The notes: generated by a model not told the origin, from the sequence alone. A DNA stretch of 64,000 nucleotides from an uncultured Lachnospiraceae bacterium (GCA_902776305.1 CACYPS010000014.1:1-64000); one strand, 5' to 3'; counted from the stretch's first letter, positions 1 to 8,395 are shown. Program-made: numbers and translations.

Positions 1-390
1 TGATTTCAATTTCTTTGACTCAAGGCTCTACTTTACCGAAGTAATTGAGCCTTCTGCGCTCACTTCGGTATTGCTTAACTTATTCTTCCTTGATTTCTTC
101 GGCTCGTGGCTCTACTTTACCGAAGTAACTGCACTTTTTGCTCTTACTTCGGTATTCTGATCTTAATTTCTTTGACTCAAGACTCTACTTTACCGAAGTA
201 ACTGCACTTTTTGCTCTTACTTCGGTATTCTGATCTTAATTTCTTTGACTCAAGGCTCTACTTTACCGAAGTAATTGCACTTTTTGCTCTTACTTCGGTA
301 TTGCTTAACTTTTTCTCTCTTGATTTCTTCGGCTCAAGCCCTGCTTTCCCGAAGCAATTGAGCCTTCGGCTTCGGTAGGGTACAACCATT
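1..390. repeat. Array of about 73-bp hairpin repeats (TACCGAAG family), gene-free left edge
   Basis: This gene-free stretch holds five successive hairpin units. The left arm TACCGAAGTAA starts at 34, 118, 191 and 264. A complementary right arm (TTACTTCGGTA or CACTTCGGTA) ends at 70, 154, 227 and 300. A fifth, degenerate unit (CCCGAAGCAA ... CTTCGGTA) lies at about 348-378. Spacing is 84, 73, 73 and about 82 bp. The two central units are almost identical over the whole 73 bp, including the linker rich in TTGACTCAAG and TTAATTTC. The same arms with 74-bp spacing recur at 41759-42276. The array lies just 3' of the minus-strand gene ending at 399. Function is unknown; bidirectional transcription termination or a protein binding array are possible. 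Confidence 0.85.
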
Positions 391-398
391 CCCCACCC

Positions 399-653
399 TC
401 AAAGAATAATCACCACCAGGCACAACACCGCCAGCACAATAGGCAGCGCCGCCAGCCTCCGTTGGCCCTTGTAGAAGGAGAACACCCCCGCAAGCACATT
501 CATGAGTATACCAAACATGAACGTAAGGTCAATGAGCGCCGGCTCCTCGCCGTTCGTGATCAAAACAAACAGGAACAGGACGACCAGAAGCAGCGTCAGG
601 ACGATCTCAACGATCTCGTATATAACTTCCTCAATCGGTTTTCCGTCTCTCAT
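399..653 (-). CDS. Small three-pass membrane protein, unknown function
   Basis: A protein of 84 residues that I do not recognise. Three hydrophobic segments are visible: a long one after the short charged N-terminus (VLTLLLVVLFLFVLITN), a second around LTFMFGILMNVLAGVF, and a third at the C-terminus (ALPIVLAVLCLVVIIL). Between the last two is a basic loop FYKGQRRL. The start at 653 is chosen because GGAGG lies 7 bases upstream; an ATG at 674 lacks such a site. The start overlaps the end of the upstream methyltransferase gene by 23 bp, so the two are probably translationally coupled. The gene is followed by the hairpin array at 1-390. Confidence 0.65.
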   Translation of the reverse strand: MRDGKPIEEVIYEIVEIVLTLLLVVLFLFVLITNGEEPALIDLTFMFGILMNVLAGVFSFYKGQRRLAALPIVLAVLCLVVIIL

Positions 654-1416
654 CTCTCTGCCTCCGAACCTCATACATCAATATTCCGGATGCCATCGCC
701 GCATTGAGCGACTCGACGCGGCCGCACATCGGAATCTTCATGAGAACATCCGCCCGCGCGGACAGCGCATCGCTAAGGCCGCGACTCTCGTTACCGATCA
801 TAAAAGCGGTTCCTGCCGTGTAGTCCGCATCGGTGTAGCTGTGTGTTCCATGCAAATGCGCCGCATGCGTAACAACTCCCCTCTCCGCAAATGCATCAAG
901 CAACTCATTCACGTCCTTCACATAAAAATGCGGAACGCGGTAAATGGAGCCCATCGTGGATCGAATCGTCTTGGGATTATACAGATCCACAGCCCCTTCT
1001 GTCAAAAATACAGCATCGACTCCGGCAGCCTCCGCTGTCCTGAGGATTGTTCCGGCATTCCCCGGATCCTGGATGTTTTCAAGCAGCATAAAAAAAGGAG
1101 CCGGTCGCGAAAGAATCTCGTTTCGGTCGAAAAGAGGCTTCCGAATCACTGTGAGGATACCCTGCGGTGACTTTGTGTCGGAAAGACCGGCGAACCGCTC
1201 CTTTTTGATGTCACTGACAACCTGTATATCATGCGGAAGGCTGCGGAAAAAATCCGGATGTTCTCCGGCAAATTCCGCTGTCGTAAAAACAGCCTCGATC
1301 CAATCGGACGGGGCTTCACTGCAGAGCTTAATTCCTTCCGTGACAAAAAGGCCCTGCTCATCGCGGGCCTTTTTATTTTTTTGAAGATTTTTAATTTCTT
1401 TGAACGAAATGTTCAT
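631..1416 (-). CDS. TrmH/SpoU-family RNA 2'-O-ribose methyltransferase
   Basis: Predicted S-adenosylmethionine-dependent 2'-O-methyltransferase of the SPOUT superfamily acting on rRNA or tRNA, 261 residues. The N-terminal substrate-binding domain has FVTEGIKLC near residues 24-32. The catalytic knot contains the three family motifs: NIQDPGNAGTILRTAEAAG (motif 1, the Asn/Arg pair), MIGNESRGLSD (motif 2, GNE.xGL) and IPMCGRVESLNAAMASGI (motif 3). This matches RlmB/TrmH-like proteins (YsgA type) annotated as rRNA methyltransferases; the target nucleotide cannot be read from sequence. It lies directly downstream of pfkA on the same strand. The only purine-rich site upstream of ATG 1416 (CAGGAGGAG, 12 bases away) falls inside the duplicated pfkA tail. 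Confidence 0.85.
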   Translation of the reverse strand: MNISFKEIKNLQKNKKARDEQGLFVTEGIKLCSEAPSDWIEAVFTTAEFAGEHPDFFRSLPHDIQVVSDIKKERFAGLSDTKSPQGILTVIRKPLFDRNEILSRPAPFFMLLENIQDPGNAGTILRTAEAAGVDAVFLTEGAVDLYNPKTIRSTMGSIYRVPHFYVKDVNELLDAFAERGVVTHAAHLHGTHSYTDADYTAGTAFMIGNESRGLSDALSARADVLMKIPMCGRVESLNAAMASGILMYEVRRQRDERRKTD

Positions 1417-1421
1417 TAAGA

Positions 1422-1519
1422 TTTAGAACTCCTCCTGAACCATGACCATGGTTTCTGACTTATAGCAGTTTTTAGAACTCCTCCTGAGCCATGACCATAG
1501 CTTCTGATTTATAATAGTT
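1422..1519. repeat. 49-bp tandem duplication of the pfkA 3' end
   Basis: Two adjacent 49-bp copies, 1422-1470 and 1471-1519, differ at only a handful of bases. The right copy is the genuine last 15 codons plus stop of pfkA (NYYKSEAMVMAQEEF). The left copy lies beyond the stop and would read NCYKSETMVMVQEEF followed by its own TAA. The duplication places a second CAGGAGGAG tract 12 bases ahead of the methyltransferase start at 1416. Confidence 0.9.
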
Positions 1520-2494
1520 ATGAGACAGAGAGTTGCAGATCTTGAACTGATACTCATCGAGGCCTTTTGTCATAGCAAGGGCTTCATTGATATCATAGTC
1601 ACGGAACTTACCGTTCGCATAGGATACGACTCTCTTGGTCTTGCCTTCTGCAAGGAGATCTACTGCGAGGCATCCCATTGTGGAAGCGTAAACTCTGTCC
1701 TTACATGTCGGGCTGCCGCCGCGCTGCATGTAGCCGAGGATTGTGGCACGTGTCTCGATACCTGTTGCAGCTTCGATACGTCTTGCCATGGATGCGGAAT
1801 GACCTACACCTTCTGCGTTAACGATGATGTGATGTGTCTTGCCGCGTCTCTTATTGTCGATGATATTGTCGATGAGCTTCTGCTCGTCATAGTCATATTT
1901 CTCCGGAAGGAGAACGTCCTCAGCACCGTTGGCGATGCCGCACCACAGAGCGATATAGCCTGCGGAACGTCCCATAACCTCGATGATGGAGCATCTCTCA
2001 TGAGAGGAGGATGTATCACGGACTTTGTCAATAGCTTCCATAGCTGTGTTAACAGCTGTATCGAAACCGATTGTATATTCTGTGCAGGCAATATCAAGGT
2101 CGATTGTGCCCGGAACACCGACTACGTTGATGCCTTCATTGGCAAGCTTCTCAGCGCCGCGATAGGAACCGTCGCCGCCGATAACTACGAGGCCTTCGAT
2201 ACCCATCTTGTTGCATACTGCGACAGCTCTCGCGATGCCTTCAGGTGTACGCATCTCTTTGCAGCGAGCTGTTCCAAGGATCGTGCCGCCCTTCTCGATT
2301 GTATCGGAAACATCGGCTGCTTTCATTTCCTTGATATCTTCTTCCATGAGGCCTGTGTATCCTCGCTTGATACCATAGACCTTGAATCCTCTGGACAGAC
2401 CGTGACGCACAACGGCACGGATTGCCGCATTCATACCCGGCGCATCGCCGCCGCTCGTCAGAACACCGATTCCTTTAATCTTTTTCTCAGCCAT
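1472..2494 (-). CDS. pfkA: ATP-dependent 6-phosphofructokinase
   Basis: Converts fructose 6-phosphate to fructose 1,6-bisphosphate, the committed step of glycolysis; a cytosolic tetramer in the family. The protein is 340 residues. Visible motifs are LTSGGDAPGMNAAIRA (ATP binding), GGTILGTARC, IGGDGSYRGA (the GGDGS form typical of ATP rather than pyrophosphate enzymes), PGTIDLDI with the catalytic aspartate, DTSSSHER, and EVMGRSAGYIAL. The position after the catalytic TID is Leu where E. coli PfkA has Asn. The start MAEKK at 2494 is preferred because GAGGGG sits 9 bases upstream; ATG codons at 2500 and 2527 are less well placed. A near-consensus promoter lies at 2581-2609. The 3' end is tandemly duplicated. 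Confidence 0.95.
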   Translation of the reverse strand: MAEKKIKGIGVLTSGGDAPGMNAAIRAVVRHGLSRGFKVYGIKRGYTGLMEEDIKEMKAADVSDTIEKGGTILGTARCKEMRTPEGIARAVAVCNKMGIEGLVVIGGDGSYRGAEKLANEGINVVGVPGTIDLDIACTEYTIGFDTAVNTAMEAIDKVRDTSSSHERCSIIEVMGRSAGYIALWCGIANGAEDVLLPEKYDYDEQKLIDNIIDNKRRGKTHHIIVNAEGVGHSASMARRIEAATGIETRATILGYMQRGGSPTCKDRVYASTMGCLAVDLLAEGKTKRVVSYANGKFRDYDINEALAMTKGLDEYQFKICNSLSHNYYKSEAMVMAQEEF

Positions 2495-2580
2495 TTTCAT
2501 TGCCCCCTCAGGAGTATTTTTGTACATATTAACATTTACAACACGGTTTTTACCGAAAAACTGTGCATCTTTACTTATTC

Positions 2581-2609
2581 ATTCTAAAGCAAGCGTAGTA
2601 ATTTTTCAA
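2581..2609 (-). promoter_or_regulatory. Sigma-A type promoter for pfkA
   Basis: On the minus strand, TTGAAA (2604-2609) is followed after exactly 17 bp by TAGAAT (2581-2586). This is a close match to the housekeeping consensus, about 85 bp ahead of the pfkA start codon. Confidence 0.7.
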
Positions 2610-2701
2610 CCTTTTTATGTATTTTACGTATAAAATCAATACTTTTCACGATTTCGAAGCGGGTCGCTGCATGCATGGTTTTTAGCAACTTTGACTAATA
2701 C

Positions 2702-2975
2702 GAAGCCGCGCAAACGGTCAGGAACTTCTCCTGATAGCCTGCTCTTTCGGACGGCAGTAATACTTCCGCAATACAAGGTCTTGCCTTTGCATGAAGCCAC
2801 CGCAAACGGTCAGGAACTCCTCCTGATAGCCTGCTCTTTCGGACGGCAGTAATACTTCCGCAATACAAGGTCTTGCCTTTGCATGAAGCCGCGCAAACGG
2901 TCAGGAACTCCTCCTGATGTCTTGCTCTTTCGGGCGGCAGTAATGTTTCCGCAATACAAGCTCTTGCCTTTGCGT
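2702..2975. repeat. Three tandem copies of a 91-bp repeat
   Basis: Units run 2702-2792, 2793-2884 and 2885-2975, each beginning GAAGCC and ending with CTTTGCAT or CTTTGCGT. The first two differ at a few positions and the third is more diverged. Each contains CAGGAACTCCTCCTG, an imperfect inverted repeat, and shares GAACTCCTCCTGA with the pfkA tail repeat. They fill the 515-bp gap between dnaE and pfkA. No open frame is conserved across the units (91 is not a multiple of three). Confidence 0.9.
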
Positions 2976-3041
2976 GAAGCCCCCGGTCTCTCCTTGACTG
3001 CCCTTTACTTCAAGCCCCCGCTCTCTCTCTGGCTGCCCTTA
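2976..3041. repeat. 35-bp tandem duplication of the dnaE 3' end
   Basis: The tract 3011-3041 is the last codons and stop of dnaE. An imperfect copy of it occupies 2976-3007, immediately past the stop, with a period of 35 bp. It joins directly to the 91-bp repeat units. Confidence 0.75.
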
Positions 3042-6000
3042 TCTTCACCCCGTCCGCGCCGCACAGGCTCTCGGCCAGCATGATGAGCTCCTCGGAGATG
3101 CGGATACGACGCCCGCGGGTCTCCTCGCGGAAGCTCTTGTTATCGCGAAGGAACACGAATACGCGGTCGTTGCCTATTTCGGAAGCTTTGAGTGCATCCG
3201 TGAGATCGTGAAGGCACATTTGCCATTCACTTCTGTTTGCAAATGCCAGCCACATCTCCCTCGGCACCTCATCAAACGCCGTGATCTTATCGCAGATCAG
3301 CTTGCTCGGCCGGTCGTCCTCGGCAGACACGCGGCCCTCGACAAATATCTTGTTATCCTCGTTCAAAATCTCCTTATATTTGTCGTAGGAAGACGGGAAA
3401 ACGAGCACCTCGACAGAGCCTACCAGGTCCTCGACAGTGATGAACGCCATCACCTTGTTCGTCCGTGTATACTTGATCGTCTTGTTAATGATCATACCGC
3501 CGATGACCTCGCGCGCACCGTTCACGACCTTCGGCTCGTCGGTCTCCTCGTTCAGCATGAAGTCGCTGCTGAGAGCGGATATCCGGCCCTGCATGATGTC
3601 GCGATACTCCTCGAGCGGATGCCCGGTGATGTAGACGCCGAGCACTTCTTTTTCAAATGCCAGCTTCTCCTCCCGTGAAAACTCTCCCACGTCGGGCAGC
3701 CGGATCTCAAAGTTCTTCTTCATTTCGGGCGCCATGAAGTCGAAAATGCTCATCTGGCCGGCCATTTTCTCCTTGCTTTCGGATGCGACGGAGTCGAGAA
3801 CCCTCGCATACACCTGAATAAGCTGCTTGCGCGTGCCCTCGAGGCAGTCTGTCGCGCCGGATTTGATGAGATTCTCTATGGCCCGCTTGTTCATGTCTTT
3901 GCCGTAAGTTCTCTCGATGAAGTCCTTTATGGATTCATATTCTCCCCCGGCCTCCCGCTCTTTCACGATCATGTCTATGACCCCACGGCCTATACTCTTG
4001 ATTGCGTACATTCCGTAACGAATCGCGCCACCCTCGGTGGTGAACGGGCCGTATCCGGAGTTGATGGACGGCGGAAGTATATCGATCTTCATTTCACGGC
4101 AGTGCATGATGTACTCGGAGCATTTGTCCGAGTTGTCAATGACCGACGTCATGAGAGCTGCCATGAACTCGACCGGATGATAGTATTTCAGATAAGCCGT
4201 CTGGAAAGAGACGACCGCGTAGGCGGCGGCATGACTCTTATTGAAGGCGTAATTTGCAAAATCCGTCATCTCATCGAAAATCTTGTTGGCGACCTGCTCG
4301 GAGATGCCGTTTGCGAGACAGCCCGGAACATTTTCCTCAGGATTTCCGTAGACAAAGTTGCGGCGCTCCTTCTCCATAACGGACGCTTTTTTCTTGGACA
4401 TCGCGCGGCGCACGAGGTCGGACCGGCCCATGCTGTATCCGCCGAGATCGCGGACGATCTGCATGACCTGTTCCTGATAGACAATACAGCCGTATGTCGG
4501 CTCAAGGATCGGGCGAACCTCCTCACATTCATACGTGACAGTGTCCGGATGCTCCTTACCTCTGATGTACTTCGGAATGAAATCCATCGGGCCCGGGCGA
4601 TACAATGCAATACCGGCGATAATGTCTTCCAGCGAATGCGGCTTCAGCTGCTTCATGAAAGATTTCATGCCTGCGCTCTCAAGCTGGAATACGCCCTCGC
4701 AGCGCCCTTTTCCGATCATTTCCATGACCGCAGGGTCGTTGTAGTCGACTTTGCTGAGGTCGAGGGGCTCGTCAGGGCGGCGGTTCGGATCTACAGGGAT
4801 GGAAATACCCTTTGCCGTCCGATTCGATATATTTGTGCCTGATGCGGCTTTCTTTGTTCCTGCTGCTGAACTTGTACCTGATGCGACTGTCTTTGTTCCT
4901 GCTGCTGAATCTACAGATGCACTTGATGCTCCGCACTCCCTGCCAATGCGGTCATTGACTAAGTTCACCGCGTTCTGGATGACCGTCAGGGTCCGAAGCC
5001 CCAGGAAGTCCATCTTGAGCAATCCAAGCTCTTCCAGCGTTGTCATGGTGTACTGGGTCGTGATCGAACCGTCCTGTGCCCGGGAAAGCGGGACGTACTC
5101 GACGACCGGCTTTCCGGAAATGACGACGCCCGCAGCGTGCATGGATGTGTTCCGCGGCAGACCCTCAAGTCTCTTTGCCATGTCGATGAGGTAGCGGACA
5201 CGCTCTTCTTTCTCGTATTTTTCACGGAGTTCCGGATTCATTTCCAGAGCTTTGTCGAGCGTGATGTTGAGTTCCCGCGGAACCATTTTCGCAATTGTGT
5301 CGGCCTCGGCGTAAGGGAAGTCCAGGACACGGGCAACGTCACGGATGACGCCGCGCGCGGCCATCGTGCCGAACGTGACGATCTGGACGACACAGTCACG
5401 ACCGTACTTTCTGACGACATAATCAATGACTTCCTGACGTCTCTCGAAGCAGAAGTCCATGTCGATATCGGGCATGGTCACACGCTCCGGGTTGAGAAAG
5501 CGCTCGAAAATCAGGCTGTACTTGAGCGGATCGAGGTCCGTAATACCGAGTGTGTAGGAGACGACTGAGCCTGCGGCCGAGCCTCGGCCGGGTCCGACGA
5601 TAATGCCGTGATCTTTGGCATATTTTACATAGTCCCACACAATCAGGAAATAGTCGACAAATCCCATATCCCGTATCGTACCAAGCTCATATTCGAGACG
5701 GCTTTCTATCTCCGGGGTAATCGGGTGGTAGCGCTCCGCGAGACCCTCACGGCACAATTTGTTAAGATACGTCCATGAGTCATATCCTTCCGGTACCTCA
5801 TATTTCGGCAGTTTGCGCTCGCCGAATGTAATCGTCACATTACATCTCTCAGCGATTTTTTCTGTGTTGGCGATTGCTTCCGGCACAAAGCGAAAGAGCG
5901 ACGCCATCTCCTCGGGAGATTTGACGTAGTACTGCCCGCCCTCATAACGGAGACGGTCCTCATCGGCTACCTTCTTGCCGGTCTGAAGGCACAGAAGGAT

Positions 6001-6657
6001 GTCATGGGAATCGACGTCTTCCTTGTACGTATAGTGGCAGTCGTTGGTGCAGACGAGCGGATAGCCCTCCTCATCATGGAGACGGACCAGCTGCCGGTTG
6101 ACATGTTTCTGCTCCGGAATTCCGTGGTCCTGAAGCTCGAGGAAGAAGTTATCCTCACCGAAGATATCCCTGTATTCACGGGCAATGCGTTTCGCGCCTT
6201 CATAATCCCCGCGGCCGATAGCCTTGGGAATCTCACCGGCAAGGCAGGCAGAGAGGGCGATAATGCCTTCGTGGTATTTGCGCAGAGTTTCCTTGTCTAT
6301 ACGGGGCTTGTAATAAAAGCCGTCGACGAAACCGGCTGACACTATTTTCATGAGATTGTCGTAGCCGGTGTTATTTTCCGCGAGCAGAACCAGATGGTAG
6401 TAGCGATCGCCGTTGGTCTGCGGGTCGCGGTCGAAGCGACTGCCCGGCGCAACGTACACCTCACAGCCGAGAATCGGTCGGATGCCCTGCTTCTGACACT
6501 CTTTGTAGAAGTCGATGCAGCCGTACATGACGCCGTGGTCGGTGATGGCAGCGCTGTCCATGCCCAGTTTTTTGACCTGGGCGACATATTCTTTGATTTT
6601 GTTTGAACCGTCGAGAAGCGAGTACTCCGTGTGGACGTGCAGGTGTGTAAAGGGCAT
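3010..6657 (-). CDS. dnaE: DNA polymerase III alpha subunit
   Basis: Replicative polymerase subunit of the DnaE class, 1215 residues. The N-terminal PHP domain starts at FTHLHVHTEYSLLDGSNK. The polymerase core carries GRGSAAGS near residue 361, PDIDMDF near 400 (two catalytic aspartates) and KMDFLGLRT near 550 (the third). A helix-hairpin-helix region and an OB fold (EVIGGMIINKTIKYTRTN) follow. It is a little longer than E. coli DnaE because of a low-complexity Ala/Ser/Gly/Thr insert at about residues 570-615, containing a 13-residue repeat encoded by a 39-bp duplication at 4834-4911. The start is supported by GAGGAGG 4 bases ahead of ATG 6657. A MITE-like repeat lies immediately upstream and repeats lie downstream. 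Confidence 0.95.
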   Translation of the reverse strand: MPFTHLHVHTEYSLLDGSNKIKEYVAQVKKLGMDSAAITDHGVMYGCIDFYKECQKQGIRPILGCEVYVAPGSRFDRDPQTNGDRYYHLVLLAENNTGYDNLMKIVSAGFVDGFYYKPRIDKETLRKYHEGIIALSACLAGEIPKAIGRGDYEGAKRIAREYRDIFGEDNFFLELQDHGIPEQKHVNRQLVRLHDEEGYPLVCTNDCHYTYKEDVDSHDILLCLQTGKKVADEDRLRYEGGQYYVKSPEEMASLFRFVPEAIANTEKIAERCNVTITFGERKLPKYEVPEGYDSWTYLNKLCREGLAERYHPITPEIESRLEYELGTIRDMGFVDYFLIVWDYVKYAKDHGIIVGPGRGSAAGSVVSYTLGITDLDPLKYSLIFERFLNPERVTMPDIDMDFCFERRQEVIDYVVRKYGRDCVVQIVTFGTMAARGVIRDVARVLDFPYAEADTIAKMVPRELNITLDKALEMNPELREKYEKEERVRYLIDMAKRLEGLPRNTSMHAAGVVISGKPVVEYVPLSRAQDGSITTQYTMTTLEELGLLKMDFLGLRTLTVIQNAVNLVNDRIGRECGASSASVDSAAGTKTVASGTSSAAGTKKAASGTNISNRTAKGISIPVDPNRRPDEPLDLSKVDYNDPAVMEMIGKGRCEGVFQLESAGMKSFMKQLKPHSLEDIIAGIALYRPGPMDFIPKYIRGKEHPDTVTYECEEVRPILEPTYGCIVYQEQVMQIVRDLGGYSMGRSDLVRRAMSKKKASVMEKERRNFVYGNPEENVPGCLANGISEQVANKIFDEMTDFANYAFNKSHAAAYAVVSFQTAYLKYYHPVEFMAALMTSVIDNSDKCSEYIMHCREMKIDILPPSINSGYGPFTTEGGAIRYGMYAIKSIGRGVIDMIVKEREAGGEYESIKDFIERTYGKDMNKRAIENLIKSGATDCLEGTRKQLIQVYARVLDSVASESKEKMAGQMSIFDFMAPEMKKNFEIRLPDVGEFSREEKLAFEKEVLGVYITGHPLEEYRDIMQGRISALSSDFMLNEETDEPKVVNGAREVIGGMIINKTIKYTRTNKVMAFITVEDLVGSVEVLVFPSSYDKYKEILNEDNKIFVEGRVSAEDDRPSKLICDKITAFDEVPREMWLAFANRSEWQMCLHDLTDALKASEIGNDRVFVFLRDNKSFREETRGRRIRISEELIMLAESLCGADGVKIRAARERAGA
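4834..4911. repeat. 39-bp in-frame tandem repeat inside dnaE
   Basis: Two copies, 4834-4872 and 4873-4911, each encode a 13-residue unit rich in Ala, Gly, Thr and Ser (AAGTKTVASGT type) in the linker of DnaE. The period is a multiple of three and the frame is kept. Confidence 0.8.
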
Positions 6658-6695
6658 GAGGCCTCCTCTCTTCGCGTATATCGTTCCTCAATTAC

Positions 6696-6780
6696 TCAAA
6701 CTTCCCACTTCATATCTGCAATACAGTCGATATCATTAAATGATGAGACTGACAAAGAACTGCAAGTGGGAAGTTTTAGT
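6696..6780. repeat. MITE-like inverted-repeat element, short copy (R1)
   Basis: Perfect 12-bp terminal inverted repeats AACTTCCCACTT (6699-6710) and AAGTGGGAAGTT (6764-6775) enclose a short core containing CAGTCGATATCATTAAA and TGATGAGACTG. The same ends and core occur at 23322-23529 with an extra palindromic insert, and a decayed copy is at 25555-25614. It sits in the leader region of dnaE. Confidence 0.75.
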
Positions 6781-6820
6781 CAATTACCTATTGTTACATT
6801 ATACAACTCTGCGGATTATA

Positions 6821-6854
6821 AAGAAAAGAAAAAGGCGCTGCATTCCGCAGCGCC
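6821..6854 (-). terminator. Rho-independent terminator after the 6867-7511 gene
   Basis: On the minus strand, GGCGCTGC, a 5-base loop and GCAGCGCC are followed by a T-rich run (TTTTTCTTTTCTTT). The hairpin starts 12 bases past the stop codon. Confidence 0.9.
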
Positions 6855-6866
6855 CGTATTCTCTCA

Positions 6867-7511
6867 TCAATCCCTTCTACGGGTCCTCTTATACTCATAA
6901 TTCTCCGTCGTTCTGAATTGGAAAATCATTCCGAATATTGCCAGAAGCGCCGCAAACCCAAGCACGATATACTCCGTCGTCCTCGGCGTATTGAGCATCG
7001 ATACCTGGACCAGAAAATGATCAATCAGGCTATTCGACACAATAAGTCCGCCCGAAAGCGCCGTCAGAATGATGACCAACGGACGTGTGACGATGCATGA
7101 CAGAATCGCGAAGAGCACCGACACAGCTATGCATGCGATCAGGACATAGTTCGCTTTGAAAATGCCGCTGAGGAATCCGTAAGAAGAAGATGCCACAAGC
7201 ACCATGATCATCACGAACAGACCGACTTTGTAAAGGAAGAATCCGACCAATGCGAAGAGAATTGCCAGCACAGCCACAAGTGCAAGAACGAACGTCTGAT
7301 CCAGCCCCAGGAGCACGCCGATCACGAATCCGATCGTTGCACCGATGACGAACATCACGAAACTGATATGCACCCTGAGAAGTTTATATCCGAAAAAGCA
7401 ATATATCAGTGCAAGCACAATAGAAACAATGATAGCGATTGTCGTCGCCGTCCCCATACTCGGAACGATATTCGACGCATAATCCAACAGCTTCTGGTTC
7501 AATCCTTCCAT
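6867..7511 (-). CDS. Multi-pass membrane protein (DUF4203/TMEM198-like)
   Basis: A 214-residue integral membrane protein with about seven closely packed hydrophobic helices from residue 22 to 195 and a short basic tail YEYKRTRRRD. The pattern of glycine-containing helix pairs (VIGATIGFVIGVLLGL, ALVGFFLYKVGLFVM, ASSSYGFLSG) resembles DUF4203/TMEM198-type proteins; this assignment is from pattern memory only. No catalytic residues are apparent. ATG 7511 has GGGAGG 7 bases upstream. It is separated by 41 bp from the upstream cvfB-like gene on the same strand and ends at a strong terminator. Confidence 0.7.
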   Translation of the reverse strand: MEGLNQKLLDYASNIVPSMGTATTIAIIVSIVLALIYCFFGYKLLRVHISFVMFVIGATIGFVIGVLLGLDQTFVLALVAVLAILFALVGFFLYKVGLFVMIMVLVASSSYGFLSGIFKANYVLIACIAVSVLFAILSCIVTRPLVIILTALSGGLIVSNSLIDHFLVQVSMLNTPRTTEYIVLGFAALLAIFGMIFQFRTTENYEYKRTRRRD

Positions 7512-7552
7512 CTTGAATCCTCCCTCTTTTCCTCTTTATACTCAGTACTTAT

Positions 7553-8395
7553 TCAGCACTCTATGATCCTGCCGTCCTCGAAGCGGATCTTTCGCTCTCT
7601 GTAGAGACGCCCGACAGCCCGCTTGAACGCAGCCTTGGACAGACCGAAGACCTCCCGAATCTTCTCGGGATCCGCTTTGTCATCAAATGGCAGCTCCCCT
7701 TCAAAATCCTCATGGATTTTTTCAAATACCGCCTCCGCGTCCTCATCCATCTGCTGATAAGCCTTTTTATGCGCGGACAGATCCAACTTCCCGTCTTCCT
7801 TGACATTTGTCACACGGAGCTCGACGACATCGCCGGGTGCATATCCTTCCGGCGCTTCGCGTCTCGGTATCATCCCGGAATACTTTCCGTCGACCGCAAC
7901 GAACACACCGAAGTTAGGCGCTACCTGGTATACCGTACCGGTGACGGTATCCCCGATTACATAAGGCGAATCCTGCTGCAGGTACGGATAAATCTTCATA
8001 GTCGCTGCGAGCCTTCCGCTCTTATCGACATAGAGTGCAGCCAGGACCTGCTCACCCGCAACGACCTTTCTCGTCTGCTCGTGATACGGGAGCAGGAGAT
8101 CTTTCTCAAGCCCCCAGTCGAGGAAAGCGCCGACACGGTTTACCTGGCGCACATTTAGCTTCGCCACGGTGTGTAAAAGCACCTTCGGTCTCGTCATAGT
8201 CGCAATCATTCGGTCCTGCGAGTCCCGGTATATAAACACAAGCAGTTCATCACCCACCTTGCAGTTCTCCGGTACCTGTTTTTTCGGAAGCAGTACTCTC
8301 TCGTCATATCCGGCGTCCGGGGTCTCACCGACGTAGACTCCGAAGCTTTCTTCCTTGATGACGAGAAGCTTTTGCATTTGTCCCAATTCAATCAT
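7553..8395 (-). CDS. cvfB: CvfB-like S1 RNA-binding protein
   Basis: A 280-residue RNA-binding protein of the CvfB/YitL family, which in staphylococci affects virulence gene expression and RNA turnover. It has consecutive S1-type beta-barrel domains: about residues 1-65 (FGVYVGETPDAGYDERVLLP), 66-130 (VGAFLDWGLEKDLLLPYHEQ) and 140-205 (FGVFVAVDGKYSGMIPR). A C-terminal winged helix follows (IREVFGLSKAAFKRAVGRLY). ATG 8395 is chosen because AGAGGG lies 7 bases upstream; a TTG at 8419 has no site. Upstream lies one copy of the 70-bp double-hairpin repeat. Confidence 0.85.
   Translation of the reverse strand: MIELGQMQKLLVIKEESFGVYVGETPDAGYDERVLLPKKQVPENCKVGDELLVFIYRDSQDRMIATMTRPKVLLHTVAKLNVRQVNRVGAFLDWGLEKDLLLPYHEQTRKVVAGEQVLAALYVDKSGRLAATMKIYPYLQQDSPYVIGDTVTGTVYQVAPNFGVFVAVDGKYSGMIPRREAPEGYAPGDVVELRVTNVKEDGKLDLSAHKKAYQQMDEDAEAVFEKIHEDFEGELPFDDKADPEKIREVFGLSKAAFKRAVGRLYRERKIRFEDGRIIEC

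Noticed and set aside
1520-2587. 355-residue plus-strand open frame opposite pfkA
   Set aside because: Full antisense of a well-supported gene, with Cys/Asp-rich sequence of no family.
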